Assembly: GCF_001026695.1 (NCBI RefSeq)
Contig: NZ_LDNB01000007.1
Location: 313,556-377,555 of the forward strand
Reading direction: 5' to 3'
Length of the DNA stretch: 64,000 nucleotides
Source: Neobacillus vireti
GTDB lineage: Bacteria > Bacillota > Bacilli > Bacillales > Cytobacillaceae
Shown: piece after piece, positions 63,994 to 64,000 of the stretch
Layout: every line of letters starts with the position of its first letter
Position numbering within the stretch: position 1 is the stretch's first letter
Notes under the pieces: generated by a model
Databases searched by the model: none
Told to the model about the DNA's origin: nothing
The model's input: only the letters and a program-made list of their open reading frames with translations
Program-made: the position numbers and the translations under genes

Positions 63994-64000
63994 TTGAGAA
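63994..64000 (+). CDS. yumB: Start of the next gene, probably NADH dehydrogenase YumB (partial)
   Basis: AAAGGTGGAAGTGATCAC is followed by TTGAGAA at the window edge, a good binding site and TTG start reading L(M)-R. In Bacillus the gene divergent from yumC is the type II NADH dehydrogenase yumB. Only seven bases are seen, so identity rests on context. Confidence 0.35.

Overview
The window looks like a stretch of chromosome from an endospore-forming member of the Bacillaceae (a Bacillus/Neobacillus-type organism; this is inferred from gene content and order, not from a marker gene). The base composition is moderately AT-rich, ribosome binding sites are strong (AGGAGG/GGGGGAG type) and TTG/GTG starts are common. 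Spore genes (CotF-type coat proteins, YuzL, YunB, LytH, YutH) are present. From about 13.8 kb to the right end the gene order closely follows the B. subtilis yus-yur-yun-yut-yum region.

Layout. 0-4.3 kb: the end of an NfeD-like gene, flotillin floT, and an OmpR-type two-component pair. 4.4-5.25 kb: a gene-free block of tandem hairpin repeats. 5.3-9.5 kb (minus strand): a YueD-type reductase and a tungstate uptake operon (regulator-tupA-tupB-tupC). 9.7-13.8 kb: an azoreductase-like flavoprotein, uppP, a GalT/HIT-fold protein and a RodA-type SEDS protein. 13.8-14.7 kb: spore coat genes and yuzL. 14.9-20.4 kb: the fatty-acid beta-oxidation operon fadNAE with a FadR-type operator. 20.6-22.5 kb: yusI, gcvH, yusF, yusE. 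22.5-22.9 kb: a second array of the same hairpin repeat family. 23-25 kb: a NERD protein, a decayed MFS transporter and yusD. 25-29.5 kb: two SAM (S-box) riboswitches controlling homocysteine synthesis (metY) and methionine uptake (metN-metI-metQ). 29.8-35.1 kb: the sufCDSUB iron-sulfur assembly operon. 35.1-36.5 kb: an accessory patch with a sigma-region-4-only protein and repeats.

37.1-46.2 kb: a 9.15-kb integrated mobile element that splits a DUF72 (yunF-like) gene in two. It carries three tyrosine recombinases in series plus a coiled-coil TnpC-like protein, which is a Tn554-like logic with one extra, very large recombinase. Its cargo is three predicted nucleotidyltransferase-fold proteins (GrpB family, aminoglycoside-adenylyltransferase-like, NTP_transf_6 family). 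An 8-bp sequence shared by both ends allows exact reconstruction of the empty site. This is the most unusual part of the window.

46.6-64 kb: the conserved yunEDCB-lytH-lipA-yutCD block, two small conserved minus-strand genes, an EAL-domain protein, yutEFGH, a hydroxyacid dehydrogenase, yutI, yuzD, yutJ, yuzB, an A-type Fe-S carrier (yutM/erpA), yumC, and probably the first bases of yumB. Fe-S and lipoate metabolism recurs: Suf builds clusters, YutI and YutM probably carry them, LipA consumes them to make lipoate, and GcvH is a lipoate-bearing protein. No tRNA, rRNA, CRISPR or prophage structural genes were seen.
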